From positions 1,984,001-2,048,000 of the forward strand of contig CBDAPL010000001.1 in assembly GCA_965198495.1 (NCBI GenBank): a stretch of DNA of 64,000 bases, given 5' to 3'. This DNA is from RH-AL1 sp965198495 (GTDB taxonomy: Bacteria > Pseudomonadota > Alphaproteobacteria > Rhizobiales > Beijerinckiaceae). Made by a program: the position numbers and the translations under genes. The notes beneath the pieces are model-generated. The model saw only the letters and a list, made by a program, of their open reading frames with translations, searched no databases and had not been told where the DNA came from. Below, in pieces: positions 34,193-46,319 of the stretch. Numbering within the stretch: position 1 is the stretch's first letter; each line of letters begins with the position of its first letter.

Positions 34193-34489
34193 TGCCGGGA
34201 TTACCTGTCACGCGTCTTCGGCTCTTTATCGCCAACGCGCCGTAGCGCGCGCCGCCGGCGGCATCGCCGCGGCGATCGTCCGGGGTTGGCATCCGCCTGG
34301 GCGACCGGTGATCAACGGAAAATCGCCCGCGCGCCGACGATGCGGAGAGGCTCGCGAGATCTCATCGAGGATCGTACAAGCCGGACGTTCCATGGATGCT
34401 CCTCGGAAGCACCCTCGGTCAGTTCATCGTCTGCATCTGTGACGGGTCTCGCAGAAGCCTCCGGCGCGCGGGTTCAGCAACGGAGGAGA
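34193..34489. other. intergenic stretch without a supported gene
   Basis: Downstream of glyQ and of the opposite-strand 82-residue gene. GC-rich short inverted segments (GCGCGCGCCG) but no terminator with a T-run and no gene. Confidence 0.4.
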
Positions 34490-34738
34490 TCAGTCGCGCT
34501 CTGACGGCAACCTGCTCTCATAGGTCAGGTCGACCCGATTCGCGTCCACCCACGCTCGGGCGTCGCCAGCCGTCGCGAACGGGATGGTGGTGAGCGCGAT
34601 GCCGAGGCTGGTCAACCCGCCGGAATAGACCCGCAGCACGACGGAACTGCCGATAACCGCTGCCGAATATTCGGGCAGCAGGACGCGGCCCCGCAAAGCC
34701 GGCTTCTCGTTCACGGCGACAGGTGTCCAGACGATCAT
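34490..34738 (-). CDS. 82-residue hypothetical protein between glyQ and glyS
   Basis: ATG 34738 follows AGGAGCAACCTC and gives MIVWTPVAVNEKPALRGRVLLPEYSAAVIGSSVVLRVYSGGLTS..., a beta-rich protein ending RVDLTYESRLPSERD. Codon use is like its neighbours. It is transcribed opposite to glyQ and glyS, splitting the pair. Family not recognised; no signal peptide or membrane helix. Confidence 0.65.
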   Translation of the reverse strand: MIVWTPVAVNEKPALRGRVLLPEYSAAVIGSSVVLRVYSGGLTSLGIALTTIPFATAGDARAWVDANRVDLTYESRLPSERD

Positions 34739-34899
34739 GAGGTTGCTCCTGCTTGGAGGCGATCGCGTTCTACCTCAAGGCGCTTGCCGGCGCGAGGTGA
34801 TCGAGCGCCGGGTTCGGCATTTGCGGGAAGGCGGAATTGGTGAAGGCGACAGCGGCGCGCGATCGCGCTAAACACCGCGCGCCCCATCTCGACGGACCC

Positions 34900-37035
34900 A
34901 TGCCCGATCTTCTCCTCGAACTCTTCTGCGAAGAAATTCCCGCCCGCATGCAGGCGCAGGCGTCTGACGACCTGCGCCGGCTCGTCACCGATGCGCTCGT
35001 GGCCCGCGGGCTCGCCTACGCCGGTGCGGCCGCCTTCGCGACGCCGCGGCGCCTCGCCCTGCACATCGCGGAGTTGCCCGCCGCACAGCCGGACACGCGT
35101 GAGGAGCGCAAGGGGCCGAAGGTGGGCGCGCCCGATGTGGCGATCACCGGCTTCCTGAAGAGCGCCGGACTCACCTCGCTCGACCAAGCGAGGATCCAAT
35201 CCGATCCGAAAAAGGGTGACTTCTATATCGCAATCATCGAGCGGCGGGGCCGGCCGACGCTCGACCTGCTGGCCGAGCTGCTGCCGCCGATCATCGAGGG
35301 CTTTCCGTGGCCGAAATCGATGCGCTGGGGCGCGGCCTCAGCGCGCGGCGACAGCCTGCGCTGGGTGCGGCCGCTGCATTCCATCCTCGCCACCTTCGGT
35401 CCGGAGACGGAGGATCCTGAGGTGGTGCCTTTCACCGTCGGCGGCATCACGACCGGCAACGTCACGCACGGCCATCGCTTCATGGCGCCCGAGGCCTTCA
35501 CCGTGCGGCGTTTCGATGATTACGTTCCGGCGCTGGAGCGGGCCAAGGTCGTGCTCGACCCGGCGCGAAGGCGCGACATCATTCTCTACGACGCGCGCAC
35601 GCTGGCGCTCGCCCAAGGTTACGAGCTGATCGAGGACGAGGCGCTGCTGCACGAGGTCGCCGGGCTCGTCGAATGGCCGGTCGTGCTGATGGGCGTATTC
35701 GAGGAGGCGTTCCTCGACATTCCGCCGGAGGTGATCCGGGCGACGATCCGCGCCAACCAGAAGTGTTTCGTGTTGCGGCGGGCGGGCACGCAAAAGCTCG
35801 CCAACCGCTTCATCCTGGTCGCCAATATCGAGGCGTCCGACGGTGGCGCGGAAATCGCGCGCGGCAACGCCAAGGTGGTGCGCGCGCGGCTGGCGGACGC
35901 TCGCTTTTTCTGGGAGAGCGACCTCAAGGTGCGGCTCGACGACCGCCTGCCGAAGCTCGACTCGGTCGTCTTCCACGCCAAGCTCGGCACGCAAGGCGAG
36001 CGGGTGCGCCGGCTCGAGCATCTCGCCGCCGATTTTGCCGCGCTGATCGGCGCCGACCCGAAGCTGGCCGCCCGTGCCGCGACGCTCTGCAAGGCCGATC
36101 TCGTCTCCGAAATGGTCGGCGAGTTCCCCGAATTGCAAGGCCTGATGGGCCGCTACTATGCCGCCCACCAGGACGAACCGGCGGCGGTGGCGGCGGCCTG
36201 CGAGGATCATTACCGCCCACAGGGGCCGACCGACCGCGTGCCGACCGATCCGGTGTCGATCGCCGTGGCGTTGGCCGACAAGCTCGACACGCTGGTCGGC
36301 TTCTGGTCGATCGACGAGAAGCCGACCGGCTCGAAGGACCCCTACGCGCTGCGCCGCGCCGCGCTCGGCGTGATCCGGCTGATCCTCGAGAATGGCCTGC
36401 GGCTGCCGATCCTGACGATCGGCGCGGAGGCGCTGCTGCGCACCCCTCGGCTGGCCGCGTGGCCGGAGGCGGACAAGCGCGCGCTACTCGTCTCGCTGCT
36501 CGGCTTCTTCACGGAGCGCCTGAAAGTCTACCTCCGCGAGACCAAGGCTCGGCACGATCTCATCGACGCGGTGCTCGGCAGCGCCGGCTCGGACGATTTT
36601 ACGCTCGTCGTGCGGCGGGTGGCGGCACTGGGCGCGTTCCTCGGCACGGACGAGGGCGCGAACCTTCTTGCCGGCTATCGCCGCGCCGCCAACATCCTCA
36701 AAGCCGAGGCCAAGAAGGCCGAGGCTAAGAAGGACCTTGCCGCCGAAAGCTTCGCCGCGCCGTTCGATCCCAGGCTGGTGATCGAGCCGGCGGAGCGGGT
36801 GCTGGCCGAGCGCCTCGCCACCGCCGCTCCGGAGGCGGCAGACTCTGTGCGCCGCGAGGACTTTGAGGCGGCGATGCGCGTGCTCTCGACATTGCGCGAG
36901 CCGGTCGACGTCTTCTTCGACGACGTGACCGTCAACGCGCCCGAGCCCGCCACCCGTCTCAACCGCCTGCGCCTGCTCACCGGCTTCCGCGATGCCGTAC
37001 ACGAGGTCGCGGATTTCGCGCGCATCGGCGGGTAG
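34900..37035 (+). CDS. glyS: glycine--tRNA ligase beta subunit
   Basis: The 711-residue subunit starts MPDLLLELFCEEIPARMQAQA, typical of GlyS, contains PKSMRWG and HRFMAP blocks in the first third, an HD-like central region, and a C-terminal DALR anticodon-binding domain (FDDVTVNAPEPATRLNRLRLL). It is required for tRNA-Gly recognition with GlyQ. A Lys/Ala/Glu-rich stretch (KAEAKKAEAKKDLAA) near residue 607 is an insertion. ATG 34900 begins the conserved sequence. Confidence 0.95.
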   Translation: MPDLLLELFCEEIPARMQAQASDDLRRLVTDALVARGLAYAGAAAFATPRRLALHIAELPAAQPDTREERKGPKVGAPDVAITGFLKSAGLTSLDQARIQSDPKKGDFYIAIIERRGRPTLDLLAELLPPIIEGFPWPKSMRWGAASARGDSLRWVRPLHSILATFGPETEDPEVVPFTVGGITTGNVTHGHRFMAPEAFTVRRFDDYVPALERAKVVLDPARRRDIILYDARTLALAQGYELIEDEALLHEVAGLVEWPVVLMGVFEEAFLDIPPEVIRATIRANQKCFVLRRAGTQKLANRFILVANIEASDGGAEIARGNAKVVRARLADARFFWESDLKVRLDDRLPKLDSVVFHAKLGTQGERVRRLEHLAADFAALIGADPKLAARAATLCKADLVSEMVGEFPELQGLMGRYYAAHQDEPAAVAAACEDHYRPQGPTDRVPTDPVSIAVALADKLDTLVGFWSIDEKPTGSKDPYALRRAALGVIRLILENGLRLPILTIGAEALLRTPRLAAWPEADKRALLVSLLGFFTERLKVYLRETKARHDLIDAVLGSAGSDDFTLVVRRVAALGAFLGTDEGANLLAGYRRAANILKAEAKKAEAKKDLAAESFAAPFDPRLVIEPAERVLAERLATAAPEAADSVRREDFEAAMRVLSTLREPVDVFFDDVTVNAPEPATRLNRLRLLTGFRDAVHEVADFARIGG

Positions 37036-37785
37036 CTGTCCGCCCGGCGGCCACGCCGTCGCATTTTTCACATCACGTTACATTTCAGCGTCATAAGCGT
37101 CATAGCGTCATGAAACGCGGCAGGGCTAAAGACTTCCCCCTTTCCGAACCGACTGCTCCATCGGGACGATCGCGCCATTAAATCGGATGCGACGACCCTC
37201 GCGAAACGATGTTCATCGACCTCCTGTTCCGACGTCGGGTCACAGGTGTTGATCGCGCAACGCCACCAAAGTCGAATTAAGATCGCTTGCCATCCGAACG
37301 GTAGTTATACCTTGAGTGAAAAAGAAGCAAGCGCCTTCCGAAATCGGTAGTGTCTCAGTTCGAATTTTCTGCGGCTCGATCTGCCTATGGGTTCGGTAAA
37401 TAAGGCTATCATGCAATCTGCATGAAGCGAGGATCGATCGCCGTCCCCTGAGAAGTAATCGTCCCTTGGCCCGCGAACGGTAACAGCATCCCAAGTTGTT
37501 CGGGATTGTCTTTCCGCTTCGGCCTAGCCGTCGCACTGATGACGTCGTGACAGACGTGAGCAGAGCAGGGCGGCAAGATCGAGGGGATCGAGAATGTAAG
37601 CCGTCCTCATCCATGCGAACGCGGATCGATCCACGACCATGCCGGACAGTTAAGCGGACGTTTGGTTACGCCGGTTACCGGGTTTGCGATCGGCGACTCA
37701 CGCCCCTGAAGACCTACCCCTGTCTCTTTCCGTCTGCCAAGCTCTCTCTCCCGCAAACGACAAACAGCGATTGCGCCGACGTACG
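37036..37785. other. 750-base gene-poor stretch with palindrome and small tandem repeat
   Basis: Between convergent glyS and an SDR. AGCGTCAT occurs three times in tandem at 37086-37111. TCATGCA-ATC-TGCATGA at 37409-37425 is a perfect 7-base inverted repeat inside a lower-GC patch (about 37260-37430). Frames present (for example minus 37240-37614) have Ser/Arg-rich, non-coding-like translations. A small RNA cannot be excluded. Confidence 0.45.
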
Positions 37786-38757
37786 TCAGCGGTCCGTGTA
37801 GCCGCCGATGACCGGCAGGATCTCGCCGGTGATGAAGCTCGACATCTGCGGCGATGCCAGGAACAGATAGGCCGGCGCGATCTCTTCGGGCTGGCCCGGC
37901 CGCTTCATCCGGGTCTCGGCGCCGAACGTGTCCATCTTCTCGGGGTTTTCGCTCGGGTTGAGAGGCGTCCACACCGGTCCCGGCGCCACCGCGTTGACGC
38001 GGATGCCGCGCGAGGCGAGGCCCCCCGACAGCGCCCGCGTGAACGAGTGGATGCCGCCCTTCGTCATCGTGTAGTCGATGATGGTCGAGTTGCCCATCAG
38101 TCCGGTCACCGAGCCGGAGTTCACGATGGCCGACCCCTCCGTCATGTGCGGCAGGCAGGCCTGCGCCATGTGGAAGTAGCCGTAGAGGTTGGTCTTCATC
38201 GTCAGGTCGAAGTGATCCTCCGTCAGATCCTCGAAGCGACTGACGTGGAGCTGGAAGGCGGCGTTGTTGACGAGCACGTCGACGCGCCCGAACGCCTCCA
38301 CGATCTTGCCGACCGCCTCGAAACAGAAGGCGCGGTCGGCGACGTCGCCGGCGAACGAGACCGCGCGGCGACCTTCCTTCTCGATGGCTCGCGTCACGAC
38401 GGCGGCATCCTCTTCCTCGCCGGGAAGATGGAGGATGGCGACATCGGCGCCCTCGCGGGCGAACAGGACGGCCACCGCCCGCCCGATCCCGGAATCGCCG
38501 CCGGTGATGATCGCGACCTTGTCCTGCAGCTTGCCGGAGCCCGCCCAGTACGGCGCGTCGTAGAGCGGCTCCAGCGACTGGCCGGTTTCCATGCCGTATT
38601 TCGCGATGCCGTCCTTCGGGAACGGCGGCTCGGGATAGCGCCGTGCGCCGGCCTGCATGGCGCCCTTCATCTCGATGGGCGGCCGCGCCTTATCGGCCTC
38701 GCGCACCTGCGCGACGATCTTCGCGTGGCGGTCGGCTAGGCTGCTCTCGCTTGCCAT
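37786..38757 (-). CDS. SDR-family oxidoreductase, YghA/YhdF-like long form
   Basis: The 323-residue protein has an N-terminal extension of about 75 residues (RRYPEPPFPKDGIAKYGMETGQSLEPLYDAPYW) before the SDR core, which shows TGGDSGIGRAVAVLFAREGADVAI, NNAAFQ and YTMTKGGIHSFTRAL (Tyr and Lys). This N-terminal extension and TGGDSGIG are characteristic of the glucose-dehydrogenase-like, stress-induced YghA/YdaD/YhdF group. GGGAGATCGAACC precedes ATG 38757. Probably a stress-related reductase. Confidence 0.88.
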   Translation of the reverse strand: MASESSLADRHAKIVAQVREADKARPPIEMKGAMQAGARRYPEPPFPKDGIAKYGMETGQSLEPLYDAPYWAGSGKLQDKVAIITGGDSGIGRAVAVLFAREGADVAILHLPGEEEDAAVVTRAIEKEGRRAVSFAGDVADRAFCFEAVGKIVEAFGRVDVLVNNAAFQLHVSRFEDLTEDHFDLTMKTNLYGYFHMAQACLPHMTEGSAIVNSGSVTGLMGNSTIIDYTMTKGGIHSFTRALSGGLASRGIRVNAVAPGPVWTPLNPSENPEKMDTFGAETRMKRPGQPEEIAPAYLFLASPQMSSFITGEILPVIGGYTDR

Positions 38758-38826
38758 GGTTCGATCTCCCGGATTGCGGCATCGGTTTGCCATCGAACGG
38801 GAGGGACTTGGTGAAGTTCCGAAATC

Positions 38827-38973
38827 ATGGCGACGACGTTGGCGACGAACAGCGACGCTCGCCTGCTACCGCCAGATTTCAAACTGATACACTACCCGAC
38901 ATCCTTCAGCGATCCGATCGCTTCCCTGACCGGCTCCGCTTCGCACATGGTCGAGCACCTGAAGAACCACTAG
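38827..38973 (+). CDS. possible 48-residue hypothetical protein
   Basis: ATG 38827 opens a 48-codon frame (MATTLATNSDARLLPPDFKL... HMVEHLKNH) with GC-rich third positions, in the gap between two divergent genes. The nearest purine-rich site (GGGAGGG) is too far upstream for good initiation. No homology recognised; it may be chance. Confidence 0.3.
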   Translation: MATTLATNSDARLLPPDFKLIHYPTSFSDPIASLTGSASHMVEHLKNH

Positions 38974-39079
38974 CGATCAGCGCGAACCCTCGAGCAAACA
39001 GTCGGGGATGTCGCCTTCTTCAGAGAAAGGAGGGTGTCTTGTCATCGTCCCGTCGCGTCGATCGACGAACGATCGCGGC

Positions 39080-40456
39080 ATGTTCGCTCATCTCGCCATT
39101 GGATCGGCCCCGACGTTGGCGCTGCTCGGCGCCTGTTTCATCCTTGTCCTGGCCTTCGAGTTTTCGAACGGCTTCCACGATACGGCCAACGCGGTGGCGA
39201 CCGTCATCTACACGCACTCGCTCAAGCCGGTGCAGGCCGTGGTCTGGTCGGCGATCTGCAACTTCTTCGGCGTGGTGCTTGGCGGCATCGCCGTCGCCTA
39301 CGCACTCGTCGAGATCCTGCCGCCCGAAGTGCTGTCGCCACCCAATGGAGGCACCGCCGTCGGCATGCTGATCGCGCTGTTCGTCACCGCGCTCGGCTGG
39401 AACGTCGTCACCTGGTTCTTCGGCATTCCGAACTCTTCGTCGCACGCGCTGATCGGCTCGCTCGTCGGCATAGCGCTGGCAAGCTCGATCCGCAGTCGGC
39501 ATCTGGGCCAGGGCGTCGAGTGGAAGGCGATCATCGACGTGCTCGAAGGCCTGCTGTTCTCGCCGCTTCTGGGCTTCGCCCTGGCGCTCGCACTGTTCCA
39601 GGTCGGCAAGCGGCTGCTGCACGACAAGAATCTCTTCGAGGAGCCGAAGGAGGGCAAGCCGCCCATCTGGTGGATGCGCGCCGTGCTGATCGGGACCTGC
39701 ACCGCCGTGTCCTTCGCCCACGGCACCAACGATGGGCAGAAGAGCATCGGGCTCATCATGCTGACCGTCATCGGGTTGCTGCCGGCGACCTTCGGTCTCA
39801 ACATCGACACGCCGGCGCCTGACCTGCACGCGCTCGGCCAGCGCATGGCCGAGGCGAAGGATCTCATCGGGCGCTACGGCGACGACAAGAAGACGCTCGG
39901 CGTCGATGCCTCTCAGAGCATCGCCAAGCGCCTCGCTCCACTCGATTCCCTGTCAGCGCTGCCGGACGCCGAGCGCATCGCCCTGCGCAACGACGTCTAT
40001 CGCGTGCTGGCCGAACTCGAGACGATCGGCAATTCAAGCAAGGTGCCGAAGCCCGACCAGGCGCATGCCAAGGCGCTGCATAAGGCGACCGGCGCCCTGG
40101 TCACCTACGCGCCCTGGTGGGTGCGGGTGCTGAGCGCGGTCGCGCTCGGGCTCGGCACGATGATCGGCTACAAGCGCATCGTCGAAACGCTGGGCGAGCG
40201 ATTGGGCAAGCAGCACCTCGTGCCCGCGCAGGGCGCGGCGGCGGAAATCGTGGCCGCGGCCTTGATCGGCGGCGCCGGCGTGACCGGCTTGCCTGTCTCG
40301 ACCACGCACGTGGTGACATCGGGCATCGCCGGCACGATGGTCGGTTCCGGCGCGGGCGTGCAGGGCAAGGTGATCTGGCAGATCGCGCTCGCCTGGGTGC
40401 TCACGCTGCCCATGACGATCCTGATCGCCGGCGGCTTGTTCCTGCTGCTCGTCTAG
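39080..40456 (+). CDS. inorganic phosphate transporter, PiT/PHO4 family
   Basis: The 458-residue protein has about ten helices and both family signature repeats: FSNGFHDTANAVATVI near residue 20 and FAHGTNDGQKSIGLIML near residue 210. GIPNSSSHALIGSLVG and GLPVSTTHVVTSGIAG are the paired substrate regions. A cytoplasmic loop of about 100 residues (residues 245-345) separates the halves. It takes up phosphate (as metal-phosphate) with protons. ATG 39080 is preferred; ATG 39008 would add a non-conserved 24 residues. No DUF47 partner is adjacent. Confidence 0.92.
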   Translation: MFAHLAIGSAPTLALLGACFILVLAFEFSNGFHDTANAVATVIYTHSLKPVQAVVWSAICNFFGVVLGGIAVAYALVEILPPEVLSPPNGGTAVGMLIALFVTALGWNVVTWFFGIPNSSSHALIGSLVGIALASSIRSRHLGQGVEWKAIIDVLEGLLFSPLLGFALALALFQVGKRLLHDKNLFEEPKEGKPPIWWMRAVLIGTCTAVSFAHGTNDGQKSIGLIMLTVIGLLPATFGLNIDTPAPDLHALGQRMAEAKDLIGRYGDDKKTLGVDASQSIAKRLAPLDSLSALPDAERIALRNDVYRVLAELETIGNSSKVPKPDQAHAKALHKATGALVTYAPWWVRVLSAVALGLGTMIGYKRIVETLGERLGKQHLVPAQGAAAEIVAAALIGGAGVTGLPVSTTHVVTSGIAGTMVGSGAGVQGKVIWQIALAWVLTLPMTILIAGGLFLLLV

Positions 40457-40500
40457 GGAGCGTGAGGCATACGGTCTCGAAGACCGCTTGCGGCGGCGCG

Positions 40501-42426
40501 CTACGCGCTCAGGCTTCGCGCCGTATGCTGCTGGCCGAGAGTGGCGAGCACTTTCTTGACGATGCCCTTCGCGTCGAGACCCGCCTCGACGTAGAGCTTC
40601 TCCGGCTTATCGTGCTCGATGAATTGGTCGGGCAGCACCATCGAGCGGAACTTCAGCCGGCCCTGGTCGAAGACGCCGTCGTTCATCAGCGCCTGCTGGA
40701 CAAAGGATCCGAAGCCGCCGATCGAGCCTTCCTCGATGGTGATCAGCACCTCGTGTTGTGCGGCAAGCTTGCGGATCAGCGCCATGTCGAGCGGCTTGGC
40801 GAACCGCGCGTCCGCGACCGTCGCCGAGATGCCGTGCGTGGCGAGATCCTCCGCCGCGAGCAGCGCCTCCTTGAGACGCGTGCCAAACGACAGGATCGCG
40901 ACCTGCTTTCCCTCGCGCATGATGCGACCTTTGCCGATCTCGATCGCCCGCCCCTTGACGGGCATCTCGATGCCGATGCCCTCACCGCGCGGATAGCGCA
41001 GGGCGATCGGGCCGTCGTCGTAGGCGACCGCGGTCGCGACCATGTGGACGAGTTCGGCCTCGTCGGCCGCCGCCATCACGACGAAGTTCGGGAGAATGCC
41101 GAGGTAGGCCGTGTCGAACGAGCCGGCGTGTGTGGCACCGTCGGCGCCAACGAGACCGGCGCGATCGATGGCGAAGCGAACCGGCAGGTTCTGTATCGCG
41201 ACATCGTGGACAACCTGATCGTAGGCGCGCTGCAGGAAGGTCGAGTAGATCGCGCAGAATGGCTTGTAGCCTTCGGTCGCGAGGCCCGCGCAGAAGGTGA
41301 CGGCATGCTGCTCGGCGATGCCGACATCGAAGGTGCGTTCGGGAAAGGTCTTGGCGAAGAGGTCGAGGCCGGTGCCGTTGGGCATCGCCGCCGTGACGGC
41401 AACGACCCTGTTGTCGGTCTTGGCCTCGGCGATGAGCGCCTCCGCGAAGACCTTGGTGAAGGAAGGCGCGTTGGCTTTGGGCTTGTTCTGCGTGCCGGTG
41501 ACGACGTCGAAAGGCACCACCGCGTGGTACTTCTCGATACTCGCCTCGGCGGGCGCGTAGCCTTTGCCCTTCTGCGTCACGACGTGGACGAGGATCGGCC
41601 CCGTTTCGCTGTCGCGCACGTTCTTCAAGACGGGCAGAAGGTGATCGAGGTTGTGGCCGTCGATCGGGCCGACGTAGTAGAAGCCGAGTTCCTCGAACAT
41701 CGTGCCGCCGGACCAGAAGTTGCGGGCGAACTCCTCCGTCTTGCGGGCGCGGTCGTAGACGAACTTCGGCAGATGCTTGCCGAGCTGCTTGGCCGCCTCG
41801 CGCACGGTGCGGTAGGCACCTCCCGACACAAGTCGGGCGAGATAGGCCGACAGCGCGCCGGCGGGCGGGGCGATCGACATCTCGTTGTCGTTGAGTATGA
41901 CGATCAGGCGCGCGTGCATCGCGCCGGCGTTGTTCATGGCCTCGTAGGCCATGCCGGCCGACATCGCGCCATCGCCGATGACGGCGACCACGTTGGCCTT
42001 GTCCTTCTTGCTCAGACTATTGGCGACCGCCATGCCGAGGCCGGCCGAAATCGAGGTCGAGGAATGCCCGGCGCCGAAGGGATCGTAGGGGCTCTCACCT
42101 CGGTTGGTGAACCCGGAAAGGCCGCCGCCTTTGCGCAAAGTCCGGATGCGATCCCGGCGCCCGGTCAGGATCTTGTGTGGATAGGCTTGATGGCCGACAT
42201 CCCAGATGATCCGGTCGTTGGGCGTATCGAAGACGTAATGCAGCGCGACCGTCAGTTCGACGACGCCGAGGCCGGCGCCCAGGTGGCCGCCCGTCACGGA
42301 TACGGCGTCCACGGTTTCGGTCCGCAACTCGTCGGCGATCTGTCGGATGTCGCTTTCTGGAAACTTGCGGAGATCCGCGGGCGTGACGATCGCATCGAGA
42401 AGAGGTGTCTTCGAGGTTTTCGTCAT
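40501..42426 (-). CDS. dxs: 1-deoxy-D-xylulose-5-phosphate synthase
   Basis: The 641-residue thiamine-diphosphate enzyme condenses pyruvate and glyceraldehyde 3-phosphate, the first step of the MEP isoprenoid pathway. Visible are DVGHQAYPHKILTGR, the ThDP motif GDGAMSAGMAYEAMNNAG near residue 150, LNDNEMSIAPP, and the transketolase pyrimidine-binding region AEQHAVTFCAGLA near residue 370. ATG 42426 has an AAGAGGCGAA site. It is convergent with the phosphate transporter; CGGTCT-CGA-AGACCG at 40472-40486 lies between. Confidence 0.96.
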   Translation of the reverse strand: MTKTSKTPLLDAIVTPADLRKFPESDIRQIADELRTETVDAVSVTGGHLGAGLGVVELTVALHYVFDTPNDRIIWDVGHQAYPHKILTGRRDRIRTLRKGGGLSGFTNRGESPYDPFGAGHSSTSISAGLGMAVANSLSKKDKANVVAVIGDGAMSAGMAYEAMNNAGAMHARLIVILNDNEMSIAPPAGALSAYLARLVSGGAYRTVREAAKQLGKHLPKFVYDRARKTEEFARNFWSGGTMFEELGFYYVGPIDGHNLDHLLPVLKNVRDSETGPILVHVVTQKGKGYAPAEASIEKYHAVVPFDVVTGTQNKPKANAPSFTKVFAEALIAEAKTDNRVVAVTAAMPNGTGLDLFAKTFPERTFDVGIAEQHAVTFCAGLATEGYKPFCAIYSTFLQRAYDQVVHDVAIQNLPVRFAIDRAGLVGADGATHAGSFDTAYLGILPNFVVMAAADEAELVHMVATAVAYDDGPIALRYPRGEGIGIEMPVKGRAIEIGKGRIMREGKQVAILSFGTRLKEALLAAEDLATHGISATVADARFAKPLDMALIRKLAAQHEVLITIEEGSIGGFGSFVQQALMNDGVFDQGRLKFRSMVLPDQFIEHDKPEKLYVEAGLDAKGIVKKVLATLGQQHTARSLSA

Positions 42427-42731
42427 TTCGCCTCTTTCCATCACTTCTCAACTCGGCCCTAGACGCAATCGTGTTAAGGAAGCGACCAAGAACGGACGTC
42501 GCGAAGGTCGTACTAAGCCGGGCCTAGCTCGGCGGGCCATCTGGCTGAATACCGAGTTTCGGATAACGCAGCAACGTGGTGCCAGGATCGGCACGGCCAA
42601 TGCGTCTTTGCGGTCACACTATCCGGTTTGGCAGCAGCAACGCGGGCGGGGCGGCCGAGCGGGAACTCGTGCAACGAGCGCCTATTTAGATGGTGCCCGA
42701 TGAATGTGCAATCTTGAAAGATAGTCCGCCG
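42427..42731. other. intergenic stretch, divergent promoters of dxs and HdeD-like gene
   Basis: No supported gene, riboswitch or strong terminator was seen in these 305 bases. Confidence 0.4.
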
Positions 42732-43295
42732 ATGACGATGCCCGACAGCAAGTTCAAACTCGGCACGGCAATGGAAAAGTTGCGCCATCGCTGGGGCGTC
42801 TTCGTCTCCTTGGGCGTTTTCGCCATGATCCTCGGGATCGTCGCCTTGGGCCTCGTCGTCCATGCCACGATCACGACGGTCTACATCATCGCCGCGTTCA
42901 TGGTCTTCACCGGAGGCGCCGAGATCATGGTCGGGCTCGGCAGCAAGACGTGGGGACGGGAGTTCCTCTATATTCTTGCGGGACTTTTCTACATCGTCGC
43001 CGGCGCGTTCGCTTTCGCGCAGCCTCTGCGCGCGGCGGTCGTCCTGACCCTGATGCTCGGCTGTGCTCTGCTCGCCGCGGGGATCATACGCATCTCTATC
43101 GGCATGCACATGCACTCGCATGCCAAGACGATGATCATCGTCGGCGGGGCTTTTACAGCTCTTGTAGGGCTGCTCGTCATCTTTGGTTGGCCCGCCAATA
43201 GCATCGTGATCCTGGGGACCTTGCTTGGCGTTGATCTCCTGTTCACCGGTTTGATGTGGATCGGGTTTGGATTGAGGTTGCGAAGCCACGCGTGA
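42732..43295 (+). CDS. HdeD-like membrane protein (DUF308)
   Basis: The 187-residue protein has six membrane helices in three hairpins (VFVSLGVFAMILGIVALGL, TVYIIAAFMVFTGGAEIMVG, LYILAGLFYIVAGAFAFA...), each hairpin ending in GG-rich DUF308 repeats. HdeD is an acid-resistance membrane protein in E. coli; the molecular role is unknown. A longer start at 42690 is possible. It lies 32 bases before ppdK on the same strand but is likely independent. Confidence 0.86.
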   Translation: MTMPDSKFKLGTAMEKLRHRWGVFVSLGVFAMILGIVALGLVVHATITTVYIIAAFMVFTGGAEIMVGLGSKTWGREFLYILAGLFYIVAGAFAFAQPLRAAVVLTLMLGCALLAAGIIRISIGMHMHSHAKTMIIVGGAFTALVGLLVIFGWPANSIVILGTLLGVDLLFTGLMWIGFGLRLRSHA

Positions 43296-43327
43296 TAAGC
43301 GCGTCGCTTCAGCTTTGGGACGAGCGC

Positions 43328-45994
<2,667 letters not shown>

Positions 45995-46007
45995 CGCCCC
46001 GGCGACG

Positions 46008-46232
46008 CTACTTCGCGAGGCCCGACTTTGAGCGAAGCGCGTCGATGCGCTTCGAGGCCTCGGCTTTGGTGAGACCCTCCTCGAAGTCGGTGTGCGTTTG
46101 CTCGCTGAGCGTCTTCAGGTAGGACGCCTGCGCCCCCGTCATCGGCTCCTCGCCCGTGGTCCAATCGTCCGGATTTTTCACAGTATTCGAATTGGGTGCC
46201 GGATCGGTCTTCGGGTTGTGGTCGGTCATCAA
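46008..46232 (-). CDS. DUF3072 protein
   Basis: The 74-residue protein consists of a polar start (DHNPKTDPAPNSNTVKNPDDWTTGEEPMT) and the DUF3072 core (GAQASYLKTLSEQTHTDFEEGLTKAEASKRIDALR). Function is unknown; the helix-turn of GLTKAEASKRID resembles a SAP-like or rRNA-associated motif but this is not established. Confidence 0.88.
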   Translation of the reverse strand: MMTDHNPKTDPAPNSNTVKNPDDWTTGEEPMTGAQASYLKTLSEQTHTDFEEGLTKAEASKRIDALRSKSGLAK

Positions 46233-46319
46233 CGTCTCCTTTGTTCCCGCAATGTTCCAGGCGTCCGTAAGTTGCGTGGCTGCCGGTGTGGGCGTCCAGA
46301 ATGCGGGCGCGCCTGGGAC

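Noticed and set aside
36700..36745. KAEAKKAEAKKDLAA stretch in GlyS as a possible frameshift or repeat element
   Set aside because: It is in frame, the flanking GlyS domains are continuous, and similar charged linkers occur in GlyS proteins.
37240..37614. 124-codon minus-strand frame in the 750-base gap
   Set aside because: Ser/Arg-rich translation and codon use unlike neighbouring genes.
40117..42462. 781-codon plus-strand frame opposite dxs
   Set aside because: Antisense to a perfect dxs gene; its Arg/Asp/Gly-rich, motif-free translation arises from high-GC codon bias.
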